From Methylophilales bacterium UBA4017 (GTDB lineage Bacteria > Pseudomonadota > Gammaproteobacteria > Burkholderiales > Methylophilaceae): a DNA stretch of 5,241 nucleotides. Location of the stretch: the NCBI GenBank assembly GCA_002384685.1, contig DGAZ01000003.1, positions 11,459-16,699 of the forward strand. The letters run 5' to 3'. Position 1 is the first letter of the stretch. Each line of letters opens with the position of its first letter. Below, one piece after another: positions 4,833-5,241 of this stretch. The translations under genes were made by a program, and so were the position numbers. The notes under the pieces were generated by a model. The model was not told the origin of the DNA and searched no databases. It saw only the letters and a program-made list of their open reading frames with translations.

Positions 4833-5241
4833 ATGCGTCACGGAAAAAGTCATAGAAAGTTAAATAGAACAAGCAGCCATAGAAAGGCAATGTTTAAGAA
4901 TATGGCAACATCATTACTTACTCATGAGATTATTAGAACAACACTCCCAAAAGCGAAAGAGCTAAGAAAGATTGCTGAGCCTTTAATCACTTTAGGGAAA
5001 GTTACAACTGTTCATAATCAACGATTAGCTTTTAGTAGGCTGAGAGATAAGGATGCTGTATCGAAACTGTTTGGAGAAATTGGCCCAAGATATGTTTCCA
5101 GAAATGGTGGGTATACAAGGATTTTAAAATGTGGCTTTAGGAAAGGCGATAACGCACCTATGGCATATATTGAACTTGTTGATCGTCCAGTAAAGTCTGA
5201 TGACGAAATAAACGATGCTAAAGAAGCTAAGCCTGCTGCTG
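4833..5241 (+). CDS. rplQ: 50S ribosomal protein L17 (bL17), 3' end outside the window
   Basis: L17 is a large-subunit protein near the exit of the peptide tunnel. The frame stays open from ATG at 4833 to the right edge, giving 136 complete codons and no stop. The N-terminus MRHGKSHRKLNRTSSHRKAM is characteristic, followed by NMATSLLTHEIIRTTLPKAK and ELRKIAEPLITLGK, the family signature (about residues 22-56), then the C-terminal GGYTRILKCGFRKGDNAPMAYIELVDR (about 92-118, here given with the core Gly-Gly-Tyr-Thr-Arg). The conserved fold ends near residue 120. Beyond it runs a charged tail of Asp, Glu, Lys and Ala that continues off the edge. Total length is therefore unknown; 127-140 is common. 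GGAG (4822-4825) is seven bases before the ATG, and 22 bases separate it from rpoA. Confidence 0.97.
   Translation, partial: MRHGKSHRKLNRTSSHRKAMFKNMATSLLTHEIIRTTLPKAKELRKIAEPLITLGKVTTVHNQRLAFSRLRDKDAVSKLFGEIGPRYVSRNGGYTRILKCGFRKGDNAPMAYIELVDRPVKSDDEINDAKEAKPAA

Noticed and set aside
3622..4890. Minus-strand open frames opposite rpsD, rpoA and the rpoA-rplQ junction
   Set aside because: Same reasoning: fully antisense to conserved genes, no motif and no plausible promoter or binding site.
1..5241. A novel defence, mobile or biosynthetic system
   Set aside because: Every stretch over 100 bases is a conserved housekeeping gene. There are no repeats, integrase, transposase, CRISPR units, tRNA genes or unknown frames to support such a claim.

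Overview
This window is an uninterrupted run of ribosomal-protein genes and their companions, all on the + strand. It covers the end of the spc operon and almost all of the alpha operon of a bacterium. The order is rpmD (3' end only), rplO, secY, infA, rpmJ, rpsM, rpsK, rpsD, rpoA, rplQ (cut at the right edge). The sequence is visibly A+T-rich, spacers are short and every gene is intact where it is fully inside the window.

The likely source is a betaproteobacterium. infA sits between secY and rpmJ, as in Betaproteobacteria; in most Gammaproteobacteria secY is followed directly by rpmJ. The IF1 protein (72 aa) and the core of SecY read like betaproteobacterial sequences. The zinc-type N-terminus of S4 together with the low G+C suggests a Methylophilaceae-like lineage (OM43 or freshwater Methylopumilus type). 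That last step is from memory of family sequences, not from a search, and I hold it at about 50%.

Left part (1-2280, end of spc): L30 and L15 of the large subunit, then the SecY translocon channel, initiation factor IF1 and the small zinc-finger protein L36. The genes are 1-2 bases apart or overlap by one base up to infA, which points to translational coupling. Middle (2281-2361): the largest gene-free stretch, only 81 bases, with a good sigma-70-type promoter (TTGTGA, 17-base spacer, TATAAT) placed to drive the alpha operon. Right part (2362-5241, alpha): S13, S11, S4, the RNA polymerase alpha subunit and L17, with spacers of 16-36 bases that each carry a Shine-Dalgarno site.

Together the genes tie ribosome building, translation start, membrane protein export and RNA polymerase assembly to one transcription unit or two closely linked ones. 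I found no mobile element, CRISPR array, RNA gene, pseudogene or unknown gene. I see no undescribed system here. The points worth a second look are small: two TTG starts, the promoter with a very short leader, a possible hairpin over the rpsD ribosome binding site, an extended L36 tail and some unusual residues in SecY.
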